The notes: a model not told the origin generated them from the sequence alone. Shown: positions 40,014-48,650, numbered from the stretch's first letter. The stretch: 50,632 bases of DNA from Pelosinus sp. (GCA_021372375.1 JAJFUN010000118.1:1-50632); one strand, 5' to 3'. Program-made: numbers and translations.

Positions 40014-40994
40014 ATTTTATTCCAATTCCCAATTAAGAAACTGTGTGAATTTAAGGAGCAATATAATAGTAATCTTGAGTTTATTGTTACAGGCGCATCT
40101 ACTATTGCGAATCCTAAAGAAAACACTGTTCTCTTTCTAAAGAGGATTAAGGAAGAGAATATGATAAAATTGTCAACATTACGTGGTTGTATTATTATTA
40201 TTCCGCAAGAACAGCGGGAATTGTGTAAATTTTTAACTGGGGATAATATGGTTATTAGTGCATTTAATCCGCGATTAGAGTATGCACGCGTCTTGCAGTT
40301 TATTTTAGATTATGAAGCTCGGCAGAATTATAGTCATACAGAGTGTTTGGCCAAATCCATTGGTAACAACTTTAGTATGGGTAATGGAACTATAATTGGA
40401 AATAATGTTGTTATTGGTGATAATGTTCAGATTGGGCAGGATTCTCTTGTTAAAGCTGGTGCTGTAATTAATAATAATGTTGTTATTGGTGATCATACTG
40501 TTATTCGTGAGAATGCCGTAATTGGTGGGGCTGGTTTTGGTTTTGAAAGAGATGAGAAGGGTATTCCAATTCGCCTGCCGCATATAGGAGGTGTCATTAT
40601 TGGAAATGATGTTGAGATTGGAGCATTAACCACAGTTGCATCGGGTACTATTGAGCCCACTATAATTGGAGAGTATACTAAAATTGATGATCACGTTCAT
40701 ATTGCACATAATTGTCATATTGGTAAATGTTGTATTATTACAGCGTGTGCTGAGATTAGTGGAAGTGTTAAGATTGGGGATAATACTTGGTTAGGACCTA
40801 ATTGTTCAATTATTAATGGTATTAATATAGGAAATAAATGTTTAATTGGGATTGGCGCTGTTGTTAATAAATCAGTAGAAGATAATATGACTATTAGCGG
40901 AAACCCTGCTAAGTCGCTTGAATGTATAGTTAAGGAGCGTAAATTACTTAAAATGATTCAAAAAAACATTAAACATAATAATGATTTTAAATAA
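40014..40994 (+). CDS. LpxD-like N-acyltransferase with apparent ATT start
   Basis: Predicted 326 aa. The obvious ATG at 40161 gives only 277 aa, but the same frame is open upstream to 39999 and encodes a good LpxD-like N-domain (LEFIVTGASTIANPKENTVL). In that upstream section the best ribosome site GAGGTG (40001-40006) stands 7 nt before ATT 40014; no ATG, GTG or TTG is in frame before 40161. The C-terminal part is a left-handed beta-helix (IGNNVVIGDNVQIG-type repeats) with DDHVHIAHNCHIG, His about 232, matching the catalytic His of LpxD. It should transfer an acyl chain from acyl-ACP to an amino sugar. The ACP, KAS III and SDR genes directly downstream fit. It may not act on lipid A. Confidence 0.78.
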   Translation: MLFQFPIKKLCEFKEQYNSNLEFIVTGASTIANPKENTVLFLKRIKEENMIKLSTLRGCIIIIPQEQRELCKFLTGDNMVISAFNPRLEYARVLQFILDYEARQNYSHTECLAKSIGNNFSMGNGTIIGNNVVIGDNVQIGQDSLVKAGAVINNNVVIGDHTVIRENAVIGGAGFGFERDEKGIPIRLPHIGGVIIGNDVEIGALTTVASGTIEPTIIGEYTKIDDHVHIAHNCHIGKCCIITACAEISGSVKIGDNTWLGPNCSIINGINIGNKCLIGIGAVVNKSVEDNMTISGNPAKSLECIVKERKLLKMIQKNIKHNNDFK

Positions 40995-41010
40995 AAGGGA
41001 GGACTTAAGT

Positions 41011-41226
41011 TTGGAAAAATTCTTACAAGGTTTTACTGAAATGCTGGATACAGTAACAGATGTTACCATGGATACATGCCTGGATGATTTAGACGAATGG
41101 GATTCGCTAAGCATTGTAAGCTTTGCGGCTATGTCGGATATTGAATATGGAAAAAAATTAGTAGCAGATGATATTAGAACAGCTAAAACTGTACATGATT
41201 TATATAACCTAATTTTTGTTGAGTAG
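41011..41226 (+). CDS. Acyl carrier protein
   Basis: 71-aa acidic helical carrier protein. Ser32 in DDLDEWDSLSIVSF is the phosphopantetheine attachment site (DSL motif). It differs from housekeeping AcpP (usually GADSLDTVEL), suggesting a dedicated carrier. Start TTG 41011, 8 nt after AAAGGGAGG; an in-frame ATG at 40981 lies inside the preceding gene. It is flanked by the acyltransferase and the SDR/KAS III pair, so acyl chains are likely built and handed over on it. Confidence 0.88.
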   Translation: MEKFLQGFTEMLDTVTDVTMDTCLDDLDEWDSLSIVSFAAMSDIEYGKKLVADDIRTAKTVHDLYNLIFVE

Positions 41227-41237
41227 GAGAACCGATT

Positions 41238-41972
41238 GTGGAAGTTACCTTTAATTTTACTGGTAAACGATTTGTAGTAACTGGCGCGTCTTCTGGTATG
41301 GGACGACAAATTACTAAGGAATTAGCATTAGCTGGTGCTGATGTGCTTGCGATTGCAAGAAGGATATCTGAACTCAAAGAGTTGCAATGTGAATATCCGA
41401 AGCATATTACAATAGCTAGTGCGGACGTTACTGATTATAGTGCCATTGAAGAAAATGTTAGGGGATTTGTGGACGCAAAAGGGAAGCTAAACGGTAGCGT
41501 TCACGCTGCCGGTATTTTAGCTTTTACACCACTACGGGCGTTTGATGAGGAACAGGCTAAAAAAATGATGAATATCAGTTTTTGGGCGGGGTTAAATTTA
41601 TTGAAGGTAGTAACGACAAGGAAATATGCAGCAGAAAAGACAGCTCATGTGCAGTTTTCGTCCGTTAATGCTCATAAAGGGCAAAAAGGAATATGTGCAT
41701 ATAGTGCAACCAAGGGAGCTATTAGAGGAAGTATGGCTTCAATTGCTATGGAACTTGCGCCCAAAGGGCATAGGATTAATTTGATTAGCCCGGGAATAGT
41801 AAAAACGGAAATGACGAAGGATACTAATGTCAGTGAAAATGTATTAAGTGAGTATTTACTAGGGATTGGCACTCCTGAAGATGTAGCGGGAATGGTACTA
41901 TTTCTATTGAGTAATCGTGCAAGATGGATTACGGGTGCTGATTTTATAATAGATGGTGGGTATTTGGCCTAA
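41238..41972 (+). CDS. FabG-like short-chain dehydrogenase/reductase
   Basis: 244-aa classical SDR. FVVTGASSGMGRQITKELAL is the NADP-binding motif, VQFSSVNAHKG contains the catalytic Ser, YSATKGAIRGS the Tyr/Lys, and INLISPGIVKTEMTKD and ITGADFIIDGGYLA match the FabG end. It would reduce a 3-ketoacyl-ACP to the 3-hydroxyacyl-ACP. GTG 41238 follows TAGGAGA. It sits between ACP and KAS III, which supports an acyl rather than a sugar substrate. Confidence 0.85.
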   Translation: MEVTFNFTGKRFVVTGASSGMGRQITKELALAGADVLAIARRISELKELQCEYPKHITIASADVTDYSAIEENVRGFVDAKGKLNGSVHAAGILAFTPLRAFDEEQAKKMMNISFWAGLNLLKVVTTRKYAAEKTAHVQFSSVNAHKGQKGICAYSATKGAIRGSMASIAMELAPKGHRINLISPGIVKTEMTKDTNVSENVLSEYLLGIGTPEDVAGMVLFLLSNRARWITGADFIIDGGYLA

Positions 41973-41998
41973 AATATATTATAGATGTGGGTGAGCTA

Positions 41999-43006
41999 AT
42001 GAGTGTAAAAGCATATATAAAAGCAGTAACCAGTTATTTGCCTGAGAAAGTAGAAGTAAATGACAAAACCAAAAGACTCACAAAAAAAACAGGTATCTAC
42101 GAAAGGCATATTGCGGGGCTACAGGAGTGTGCATCGGACTTGGCGGCAAATGCTGCAGAAAAGTTATTTGCAAAATATAATGTATCTCGTGAGAACATAG
42201 ATTTTATTATCTTATGCACTCAATCCCCAGATTATTTTATCCCTACAACTGCCTGCATTTTACAAAAACGGTTAGGTTTATTAAAAAAATGTGGTGCTTT
42301 TGATTTTAATCTAGGCTGCTCGGGATATATTTATGGTTTGTCAATTGCTAAGGGGTTAGTAGAAACTGGACAAGCTAAAAAAGTATTACTATTAACAGCT
42401 GAAACGTACAGCAAACATATTCACCCAGAGGATCAAACCGTTAGGCCGATGTTTGGAGATGGTGCTGCAGCTACATTAATCACTGCTGAGAATACGGACA
42501 AGGATGGAATTTATTCGTTTGTATTTGGCACAGATGGCAGTGGAGCAGATAACCTAATTGTACCAGTAGGCGGTTTGAGAAATTCCGCAGTGACAACAGC
42601 AAGCGTGGAGCAGGTTGATGAAAGTGGCAGCAAACGAACAAATTTTAATTTGTATATGAATGGTAGCGAAATTGGGAAGTTTGCTTTAGATGTAGTGCCG
42701 AGTACGGTAATTTCAATTCTTACGCAAGCCAGATTAAAGAAAACTGAGATTGATTATTATGTATTTCACCAAGCTAACAAATTTATGCTTGATTTTTTAC
42801 AACAAAAATGCGAATTACAAGGATTACCGTTCTGGAATCATCCTGAAAAATGCGGTAATACAGTATCTTCTTCTATTCCATTAGCGATAACGCAATTAGT
42901 GGAACTTGGAGAGTATCAAACATTGGATCGAGTTATGACGGTGGGTTTTGGTGTGGGGTTATCTTGGGCGGGGTGTTTATTGGATTTGTCATATTTAATG
43001 GACTAA
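41999..43006 (+). CDS. 3-oxoacyl-ACP synthase III (KAS III, FabH-like)
   Basis: 335-aa thiolase-fold condensing enzyme. The catalytic triad is complete: Cys107 in FDFNLGCSGYIYGL, His257 in YVFHQANKFML and Asn287 in KCGNTVSSSIPLAI, with the His-Asn spacing of 30 seen in E. coli FabH. MFGDGAAATLI is also present. It would condense acetyl-CoA or another starter with malonyl-ACP. ATG 41999 has GGGTGAG upstream. Together with the SDR and ACP it could make a short 3-hydroxyacyl chain such as 3-hydroxybutyryl; chain length is inference. Confidence 0.88.
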   Translation: MSVKAYIKAVTSYLPEKVEVNDKTKRLTKKTGIYERHIAGLQECASDLAANAAEKLFAKYNVSRENIDFIILCTQSPDYFIPTTACILQKRLGLLKKCGAFDFNLGCSGYIYGLSIAKGLVETGQAKKVLLLTAETYSKHIHPEDQTVRPMFGDGAAATLITAENTDKDGIYSFVFGTDGSGADNLIVPVGGLRNSAVTTASVEQVDESGSKRTNFNLYMNGSEIGKFALDVVPSTVISILTQARLKKTEIDYYVFHQANKFMLDFLQQKCELQGLPFWNHPEKCGNTVSSSIPLAITQLVELGEYQTLDRVMTVGFGVGLSWAGCLLDLSYLMD

Positions 43007-43117
43007 AGTATAGTAATATCATAATTATAAAATATTGAAAAAATTTCTCTTTATTGCGTACACATGCTCTAGGCTGGATTAGTAAAAATCATTTTTGCCC
43101 AAAGGGAGAGAAAAACA

Positions 43118-43708
43118 TTGTCTAATTTAATTATTCGTTCTGTACAATCCAGCGATATTCCAGCAATAGCAGCTCTGCATAAAAGAATGTTTTCTACTCA
43201 TTTTCTTGGACAGTATTCGGAAAGCCTGATTTTGGCTTTTTACAGAGAATTTGTGGATAGTTCTACATTTTTGGTAAGTGACTTAGATGGTAAAATATGC
43301 GGTTTTGTCCTAGGCGGTTACGATAGTAATTTAGCTGTTTCCAAAAATAACTTTTTGAGAAATAAGAGAGCTAAGTATATAATTGAATCAATAACCAAAC
43401 CTAAGATTTATCAGGAAGGACTTAAAAGACTGCTACTGCTTTTGTGGAATCAAGGATACTCCTATACACCGTCGGTGGCAAAATATAGATTGCTGTCTAT
43501 TGCAGTTTCTCCTGCAGTACAAGGAAAGGGGATAGCGGCTTCTTTAGTTAAACATTTTGAAAAGAAGATACCTCTTGATACTGAGATATACGGATTGTCC
43601 GTTAAAAGCAGCAATAAACGGGCGATAGCTTTTTATGAAAAGCTAGGCTTTGAATTGGAAAAGTGTCTAGAAGATGGCTTATATTATACAAAAAAAATTA
43701 ATCGATAA
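43118..43708 (+). CDS. GNAT family N-acetyltransferase
   Basis: 196-aa [24 protein letters not shown] starts the fold, [20 protein letters not shown] has the acetyl-CoA pyrophosphate loop (Q/RxxGxG/A), and [17 protein letters not shown] is the conserved end. TTG 43118 follows AAAGGGAGAG. It lies just before the aminotransferase and PglC-like genes, an arrangement seen where a 4-amino sugar is N-acetylated before loading on lipid. A sugar substrate is therefore likely but unproven. The 111-bp gap before it has no clear promoter. Confidence 0.82.
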   Translation: MSNLIIRSVQSSDIPAIAALHKRMFSTHFLGQYSESLILAFYREFVDSSTFLVSDLDGKICGFVLGGYDSNLAVSKNNFLRNKRAKYIIESITKPKIYQEGLKRLLLLLWNQGYSYTPSVAKYRLLSIAVSPAVQGKGIAASLVKHFEKKIPLDTEIYGLSVKSSNKRAIAFYEKLGFELEKCLEDGLYYTKKINR

Positions 43709-43722
43709 ATGGAGATGGGGTT

Positions 43723-44880
43723 ATGTCAACATTTTTACCTTTTGCTTTGCCTGATATTGGTGAAGATGAAATAAACGAAGTGGTTAATTCTTTAAGATCA
43801 GGTTGGCTTACAACAGGGCCAAAAACAAAGCAGTTTGAAGAAGATTTTGCTGATTTTCTTGGTGGTAATGTTGAAGCCATTGCCGTAAACTCAGCGACAG
43901 CTGGCTTGCATCTAGCGTTGGAGGCTATTGGCATCGGACCTGGAGATGAGGTAATTACAACTCCCTATACCTTTACATCTACAGCAGAAGTAATTAGATA
44001 TCTGGGAGCACATCCGGTATTTGTTGATATTGATCAAAATACCTTTAATATTGATGCCAGTAAAGTAGAGTCATATGTAACGGAGCGTACAAAGGCTATT
44101 ATACCTGTTCACGTTGGCGGACTAGCTTGTGACATGGATAAGATTTTGGCAGTAGCGAAAAAGCATAATATCAAGGTCGTGGAAGATGCGGCACATGCTT
44201 TGCCGACCAAATATAAAGGAAAGCTAATTGGAACTTTAGACAGTGACATAACAGTATATAGTTTTTATGCCACCAAAACCATTGCTACAGGTGAAGGCGG
44301 CATGATTGTAACCCGGAATAAGGATATAGCAAAGCGTTGCCGTGTAATGCGTTTGCATGGTATCAGTAGGGATGTGTTTGACCGCTATACTTCGACGAAG
44401 CCAGCCTGGCATTATCAAATTATTGCACCGGGGTTTAAATACAATCTGACCGATGTGGCCTCATCAATCGGTATTCACCAATTAAAAAAGGCCTGGGCTT
44501 TTCATAAAAAGCGCCAGGAGATTGCCAATCGTTATGATGATGCTTTTAAAGATTTGCCTGTTATATTACCGCCGCATGCGAATGAGGGCGATGTTCATTC
44601 CTGGCACTTATACGTAATTCGTTTGACTGATGGGGCTAAAATGGAACGCAATGACTTTATTCAAAAAATGGCTGATAAAGGTATTGGCTGCAGTGTACAT
44701 TACATCCCGCTGCATATGCATCCATATTGGCGTGATACTTATAAGTTGCAGCCCGAGCAATTCCCTAATGCTACGGAAAAATATAATGATATAGTTAGTT
44801 TACCTATTTATACAAAAATGACCGATGAAGATATAGAGCGCGTGATTAAAGCGGTGAAAGAGGTTTTAGCTGGATGTTAG
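43723..44880 (+). CDS. UDP-4-keto-6-deoxy-sugar aminotransferase (PglE-like, DegT family)
   Basis: 385-aa PLP aminotransferase. [20 protein letters not shown] and the [20 protein letters not shown] block begin the fold; [15 protein letters not shown] and [16 protein letters not shown] contain the PLP Asp and Lys. The group includes PglE and PerA-like C4 aminotransferases. With the PglF-like dehydratase at 23049 it could form UDP-2-acetamido-4-amino-2,4,6-trideoxyhexose. ATG has GGAGATGGGG upstream, 15 nt after the GNAT gene. It overlaps the next gene by 7 nt. Confidence 0.87.
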   Translation: MSTFLPFALPDIGEDEINEVVNSLRSGWLTTGPKTKQFEEDFADFLGGNVEAIAVNSATAGLHLALEAIGIGPGDEVITTPYTFTSTAEVIRYLGAHPVFVDIDQNTFNIDASKVESYVTERTKAIIPVHVGGLACDMDKILAVAKKHNIKVVEDAAHALPTKYKGKLIGTLDSDITVYSFYATKTIATGEGGMIVTRNKDIAKRCRVMRLHGISRDVFDRYTSTKPAWHYQIIAPGFKYNLTDVASSIGIHQLKKAWAFHKKRQEIANRYDDAFKDLPVILPPHANEGDVHSWHLYVIRLTDGAKMERNDFIQKMADKGIGCSVHYIPLHMHPYWRDTYKLQPEQFPNATEKYNDIVSLPIYTKMTDEDIERVIKAVKEVLAGC

Positions 44881-45470
44881 CCAAAAGATGTTTTGACTTA
44901 ATTTTTACTATTCCCGGTGTAATATTACTTATGCCGGTTTTTTTATTCATATCTATATGGATAAAGCTGGATTCTTTTGGACCGGTATTTTTTAGGCAGG
45001 AGCGGGTTGGCTTAGCGGGCATTCCTTTTCGCATCTACAAGTTCCGTACAATGATAGTTGATGCTGAAAGGAAAGGCAAACAAATTACTGTTGGGGCAGA
45101 CAGACGCATTACGCAAAGTGGTCAATTTTTACGCAAGTATAAACTAGATGAGCTGCCGCAGTTATTTAATATACTAACAGGTGAGATGAGTCTGGTAGGT
45201 CCTCGTCCAGAAGTACCACGCTATGTAGCTGAGTATCCGGAAGAAATGCGAAAACTTGTCTTATCTGTGCCTCCGGGAATTACGGATTATGCATCCATTG
45301 AATATAAGGACGAAAATGAAATACTGGGCCGTGCGCTTGATCCGGAAAAGGCCTATATTGAAGAAGTACTGCCAGTTAAATTAAAATATTATATTCAATA
45401 TGTACAGCAAAGAAATGTGTTTTTAGACTTTTGGCTGATTATAAAAACATTTTTGGCGATTGCAAGATGA
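44874..45470 (+). CDS. Undecaprenyl-phosphate phosphoglycosyl transferase (PglC-like)
   Basis: 198-aa monotopic bacterial sugar transferase. A re-entrant N-terminal helix (about 8-30) is followed by [20 protein letters not shown] and the catalytic pair region [20 protein letters not shown] (Asp-Glu), then [15 protein letters not shown]. Size equals PglC rather than the five-helix WbaP. It would transfer sugar 1-phosphate from a UDP-diamino sugar to undecaprenyl phosphate and so begin repeat-unit assembly. It overlaps the aminotransferase stop by 7 nt, which supports a shared pathway. Confidence 0.9.
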   Translation: MLAKRCFDLIFTIPGVILLMPVFLFISIWIKLDSFGPVFFRQERVGLAGIPFRIYKFRTMIVDAERKGKQITVGADRRITQSGQFLRKYKLDELPQLFNILTGEMSLVGPRPEVPRYVAEYPEEMRKLVLSVPPGITDYASIEYKDENEILGRALDPEKAYIEEVLPVKLKYYIQYVQQRNVFLDFWLIIKTFLAIAR

Positions 45471-45499
45471 TTTAGGCGATAGATGGAGAGGCATTTTAA

Positions 45500-45976
45500 G
45501 TGAATCAACTAAATAGAATAAAAATCGTTAAAATAGCCTTATGGGGAGTCGTTTTCCTATGGCTAGTACTTATTTTTGCTCTGTCAGCACAACCAGCAGA
45601 GCGGTCGGATCTTTTAAGTAAAAGGATAACAGGTATTATTGCTGGGGCAATTTCCTGGATTGCTAGTTTGGATATTGATGCTAAGACAATCAATGGTTTA
45701 ATATCTGTCTGGAATAATGTCGTGAGAAAGTTTGCCCATGGATGGGTTTATTTTATATTAGGAATATTGGTAATTAAGGCAATTACTTATACAAGGTTAA
45801 CGGGCTTTAAGGCGTATGTTTTGACTTTAGTATTTTGCAGTATCTATGCAGCAAGCGATGAATTTCATCAGTTATTTGTGCCAGGTAGAAGCGGACAGAT
45901 CAGCGATGTCCTAATTGATTTGCTTGGAGCTGTTTTTGGGATGGTGGTATATTGGTTTTTTAAGAATAGAGGATGA
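45500..45976 (+). CDS. VanZ-family membrane protein
   Basis: 158-aa VanZ-like protein with four transmembrane segments (about 10-30, 75-97, 108-125, 132-152). LIFALSAQPAERSDLLS, RKFAHGWVYFILGILVI and ASDEFHQLFVPGRSGQISDV are the family motifs. VanZ proteins are linked to glycopeptide resistance in enterococci, but many family members in polysaccharide loci have unknown function. GTG 45500 follows TGGAGAG. It is probably the last gene of the preceding operon. Confidence 0.87.
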   Translation: MNQLNRIKIVKIALWGVVFLWLVLIFALSAQPAERSDLLSKRITGIIAGAISWIASLDIDAKTINGLISVWNNVVRKFAHGWVYFILGILVIKAITYTRLTGFKAYVLTLVFCSIYAASDEFHQLFVPGRSGQISDVLIDLLGAVFGMVVYWFFKNRG

Positions 45977-45982
45977 TAAGGT

Positions 45983-46189
45983 TTAATAAGCTTTACAATC
46001 CCTCGCGAAAACTAAATGGCTTTCAAGAGTGGAAATAAGCTCACAGTATTGATTTTCGTCCAATTCATCTAGGTTTGTGGCTCCTATTTCTTTGGCGATA
46101 AGCTCGCTGACCTGATCTGGCGAGTAGCCTAGTTCATAAAGCTGCCGTTGATAAAACATAATTTCGCTGGACATACCGTGTGTATGCAT
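45983..46189 (-). CDS. Small hypothetical protein on the minus strand
   Basis: 68-aa acidic helical protein; the only gene I support on the minus strand. The ATG is preceded by a strong GGAGG site 6 nt upstream on that strand, and a TATAAT box lies at 46220-46225 (complement). Sequence features are MSSEIMFYQRQLYELGYS, then SPDQVSELIAKEIGATNL, and two Cys (QYCEL, FARDC). I do not recognise a family. It lies tail to tail with the VanZ gene and head to head with a decayed manC fragment, so it may be a stand-alone accessory gene. Confidence 0.65.
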   Translation of the reverse strand: MHTHGMSSEIMFYQRQLYELGYSPDQVSELIAKEIGATNLDELDENQYCELISTLESHLVFARDCKAY

Positions 46190-46409
46190 AATACGCCTCC
46201 ATAAATGTAATCTTGTTTTATTATATGCACCTTATAAAGATAATAGAAGTGTAGCTCTCAAATTTGTATTTTAAATTTATAAAAGGGTAGTTAATATTGT
46301 AGCTGCGGTAGATCATCGGAAGGGCAGCCTTGGGAAAAATAAAAGACCCCCGTTAGAGTACAATGTCATGAAGTTAAGCTTATAGGTTGAATTCCCCAAA
46401 TAACCGAGT
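46190..46409. other. Intergenic region before the manC fragment
   Basis: It contains the probable promoter and ribosome site of the minus-strand gene (46190-46260). The segment about 46345-46409 (AAAGACCCCCGTTAGAGTAC onward) abuts the exact left boundary of the manC duplication at 46410 and looks foreign to both sides. It could be a remnant of a mobile element, but no transposase or terminal repeat is visible. Confidence 0.35.
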
Positions 46410-47140
46410 CTTAACGGCAGATTCCTTTGAAAACATGAATAATCAATTCAAAGATATGCCGAATATTTCGATTGATTATGCAGTTGCCGAGAAGTCTAAG
46501 CGAGTTGTGACTGTGCCGCTTACAACCTATTGGAATGATGTAGGCATCGTGGGATGCACTCTATGATGTCATGGGCAAAGATGATCAAGGCAATGCCATA
46601 AAAGGTGATTGTATTACCTTAGATTGCAGTAATACTTTGATGATTGGTCGAGCACGGCTGCTGGCGGGAATTGGTTTAGATGATTTGCTGGTTGTGGAAA
46701 CAGATGATGTCATCGTTGTCGCTAAAAAAGGAGAGTCTCAGAAAGTTAAGCAGCTGGTAGAAGAGCTGAAAAACCGCGGCAGACGAGAAGCGGATGAGCA
46801 TACTACTATGTATCGCCCATGGTGAAGCTATACCGTATTAGGCGAGGGTAAGGGCTACAAGCTCAAGAAGATAACGGTGAATCCGGGACAGCGTCTTAGC
46901 TTACAAATGCATTATCACCGCAGTGAACACTGGATTGTCAGCGGCGGTACAGCTAAGGTTACGTTAGGTGATGAAGAAAAGTTTGTGCATGAAAATGAGA
47001 GCGTTTTTATTCCTATGTCAACTAAACATTGTCTGGAGAATCCCGGACGTATTCCTTTAGAGATAGTCGAAGTACAAAACGGCAAGTATCTGGAGGAAGA
47101 TGATATCGTAAGATTTGAAGATGTGTATGGTAGGGTTTAA
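46410..47140 (+). pseudogene. manC: Decayed 3' fragment of manC (mannose-1-phosphate guanylyltransferase/isomerase)
   Basis: From CTTAACGGCAG at 46410 the sequence matches the intact manC from 50378 to the window end with one substitution (46491) and one extra A at 46546. The insertion shifts the frame. Further on, the frame DDVIVVAKKGESQKVKQLVE leads to TATCGCCCATGG and then TGA (46823-46825) where YRPWGSYTVLGEG is expected, a nonsense change. The remaining frame encodes the cupin-type mannose-6-phosphate isomerase end (NPGQRLSLQMHYHRSEHWIV, IPMSTKHCLENPGRIPLEIV). The 5' two-thirds of the gene is missing. Open stretches at 46571-46825 and 46877-47140 are therefore remnants of one gene, not two proteins. 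Confidence 0.93.
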
Positions 47141-47177
47141 GTAAAATTCAAGTGCCTAAAATGATGAAAATCAAAAA

Positions 47178-47214
47178 GAACCGCGTACGAAAAAGCGTAC
47201 CCGGTTCTTTTTTT
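47178..47214 (+). terminator. Rho-independent terminator after the manC fragment
   Basis: GAACCGCGTACG (47178-47189) pairs with CGTACCCGGTTC (47196-47207) with one mismatch, followed by a run of eight T (47207-47214). A-run on the other side makes it possibly bidirectional. It was probably the terminator of the original manC operon. Confidence 0.87.
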
Positions 47215-47247
47215 GTATAAAAATGTTGGCAAGCAAAAATATGCGGT

Positions 47248-47331
47248 GAGCATGAACTCTTTTTAGCTGGTCGGCATAAACTGGATATTACAGGTGAGAA
47301 AGCTGTTCAGCCAGCATTGGAGTTAAGTTGA
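47248..47331 (+). pseudogene. Possible rmlD (dTDP-4-dehydrorhamnose reductase) relic
   Basis: A 27-codon open stretch reads EHELFLAGRHKLDITGEKAV before ending at TGA. It resembles the N-terminal segment of RmlD, where GHEVxAxxRxxLDITDxxAV follows the Rossmann turn. The glycine-rich NADP motif and everything downstream are absent. It lies between the manC terminator and gmd, adding to the view of this section as a scar of past rearrangements. The match is short, so the identification is tentative. Confidence 0.35.
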
Positions 47332-47370
47332 GTATAGCCAATAGACCTTAAGAAATTGGAGGTGTAATTT

Positions 47371-48459
47371 ATGCAAAAAACAGCTCTAATTACTGGTATT
47401 ACCGGTCAAGACGGAGCCTATTTGGCTGAATTATTATTAGAAAAGGGTTATATCGTTCACGGCATCAAACGCCGTTCATCATTATTCAATACCGATCGTA
47501 TAGATCATCTCTACAAGGATCAGCATGAAGAGGATGTGCGTTTTTTCCTGCATTATGGAGACATGACCGATTCTACAAATCTCATTCGCATCATCCAGCA
47601 AGTACAGCCGGATGAAATCTATAACCTTGCAGCCATGAGTCATGTCCAGGTATCTTTCGATACGCCTGAATACACAGCGAATGCCGATGGTTTGGGAACA
47701 TTACGTATTTTAGAAGCCATTCGTATTTTAGGGTTAGAAAAGAAAACTAGATTTTATCAGGCTTCAACAAGTGAACTTTATGGTTTGGTACAGGAAACTC
47801 CGCAAAAAGAAACAACACCATTCTATCCACGCAGTCCATATGCAGTGGCTAAGCTCTATGGCTACTGGATTACCGTAAATTACCGTGAAGCATATAATAT
47901 CTATGCGTGCAATGGCATCTTATTTAACCATGAATCTCCGCTGCGTGGGGAAACTTTCGTTACACGTAAAATTACTCGCGCTGCAGCTCGTATCAAGCTA
48001 GGTTTGCAGAAAAAACTCTATCTTGGCAACCTCGACGCTAAACGTGACTGGGGCTTTGCCAAAGACTATGTCGAAGCCATGTGGCTCATTCTCCAGCAGG
48101 AACAGGCTGAGGACTTTGTTATTGCAACAGGTCAGACTACTAAAGTACGTGACTTTGTTGAGGCTGCCTTTAAAGAAATTGGGGTAGAAATGCTATGGCA
48201 GGGTAGCGGTGTTGAAGAAAAAGGCCTTGATAAAGCAACAGGAAAGGTGCTTGTTGAAGTTGATCCGCGTTATTTCCGTCCGACTGAAGTTGAACTTTTG
48301 TTGGGTGATCCAAGTAAAGCAAAAGCTAAATTAGGCTGGGAACCCAAGACGACTTTGGCGGAACTTGTAGCTATGATGGTGCAGGAAGATCTGAAGTCCG
48401 CTGAGCGGGATGTACTTTGCGAAGAAAACGGCTTTGAAGTACGACAGTATAATGAGTAA
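47371..48459 (+). CDS. gmd: GDP-mannose 4,6-dehydratase
   Basis: 362-aa extended SDR converting GDP-D-mannose to GDP-4-keto-6-deoxymannose, the first committed step to GDP-L-fucose. [20 protein letters not shown] (NADP site), [40 protein letters not shown] (Ser/Glu) and [20 protein letters not shown] (YxxxK) are diagnostic of Gmd. [20 protein letters not shown] and [20 protein letters not shown] complete the match. ATG follows TTGGAGGTG. It is followed by a repeat-filled gap and fcl. Confidence 0.96.
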   Translation: MQKTALITGITGQDGAYLAELLLEKGYIVHGIKRRSSLFNTDRIDHLYKDQHEEDVRFFLHYGDMTDSTNLIRIIQQVQPDEIYNLAAMSHVQVSFDTPEYTANADGLGTLRILEAIRILGLEKKTRFYQASTSELYGLVQETPQKETTPFYPRSPYAVAKLYGYWITVNYREAYNIYACNGILFNHESPLRGETFVTRKITRAAARIKLGLQKKLYLGNLDAKRDWGFAKDYVEAMWLILQQEQAEDFVIATGQTTKVRDFVEAAFKEIGVEMLWQGSGVEEKGLDKATGKVLVEVDPRYFRPTEVELLLGDPSKAKAKLGWEPKTTLAELVAMMVQEDLKSAERDVLCEENGFEVRQYNE

Positions 48460-48460
48460 C

Positions 48461-48650
48461 GGGCTGTGGGCTACGGGCTGTTGGCGATGGGCTAAGTAAT
48501 AAGAAAGGGCTATGAGTTGTGGGCTGTTGGTAATGAGCTATAAGATAAAAGCTACTACGGACATGAGTATGGGGATTAAAAGCCCAAAGCCCATAGCCAA
48601 AAGCTCATAGCCCGTTGCTCACAGCGCGTCGCCCATCCCTCATCGCCAGT
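48461..48650. repeat. Low-complexity inverted repeat of GGGCTATGAGC-type units
   Basis: The left half (48461-48545) consists of degenerate units such as GGGCTGTGGGCTACGGGCTG and GGGCTATGAGTTGTGGGCTG. The right half (about 48580-48650) consists of the complement, e.g. AGCCCAAAGCCCATAGCC and AGCTCATAGCCCGTTGC. The whole could fold in a long imperfect hairpin. It fills the gap between gmd and fcl. Related sequence occurs at 20396-20485. Confidence 0.75.

Noticed and set aside
40161-40994. A 277-aa acyltransferase starting at ATG 40161
   Set aside because: That start lacks a good ribosome site at proper spacing (only AGGATTAAGGAAGAGA-like purines) and cuts off a well-formed LpxD-like N-domain encoded in frame upstream.
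40014-40994. Assignment as the housekeeping lipid A enzyme LpxD
   Set aside because: No other lpx genes are adjacent, and the neighbours are ACP, SDR and KAS III genes in an O-antigen locus, so a dedicated amino-sugar acyltransferase is more likely.
46345-46409. Insertion-sequence end next to the manC fragment
   Set aside because: The sharp boundary is suggestive, but there is no transposase, no terminal inverted repeat and no target duplication that I can see.
46571-47140. Two short plus-strand frames as independent small proteins (a nucleotidyltransferase end and a cupin)
   Set aside because: Both are consecutive parts of one broken manC, separated by a TGA and preceded by a frameshift, as shown by alignment with the intact gene at 49725.
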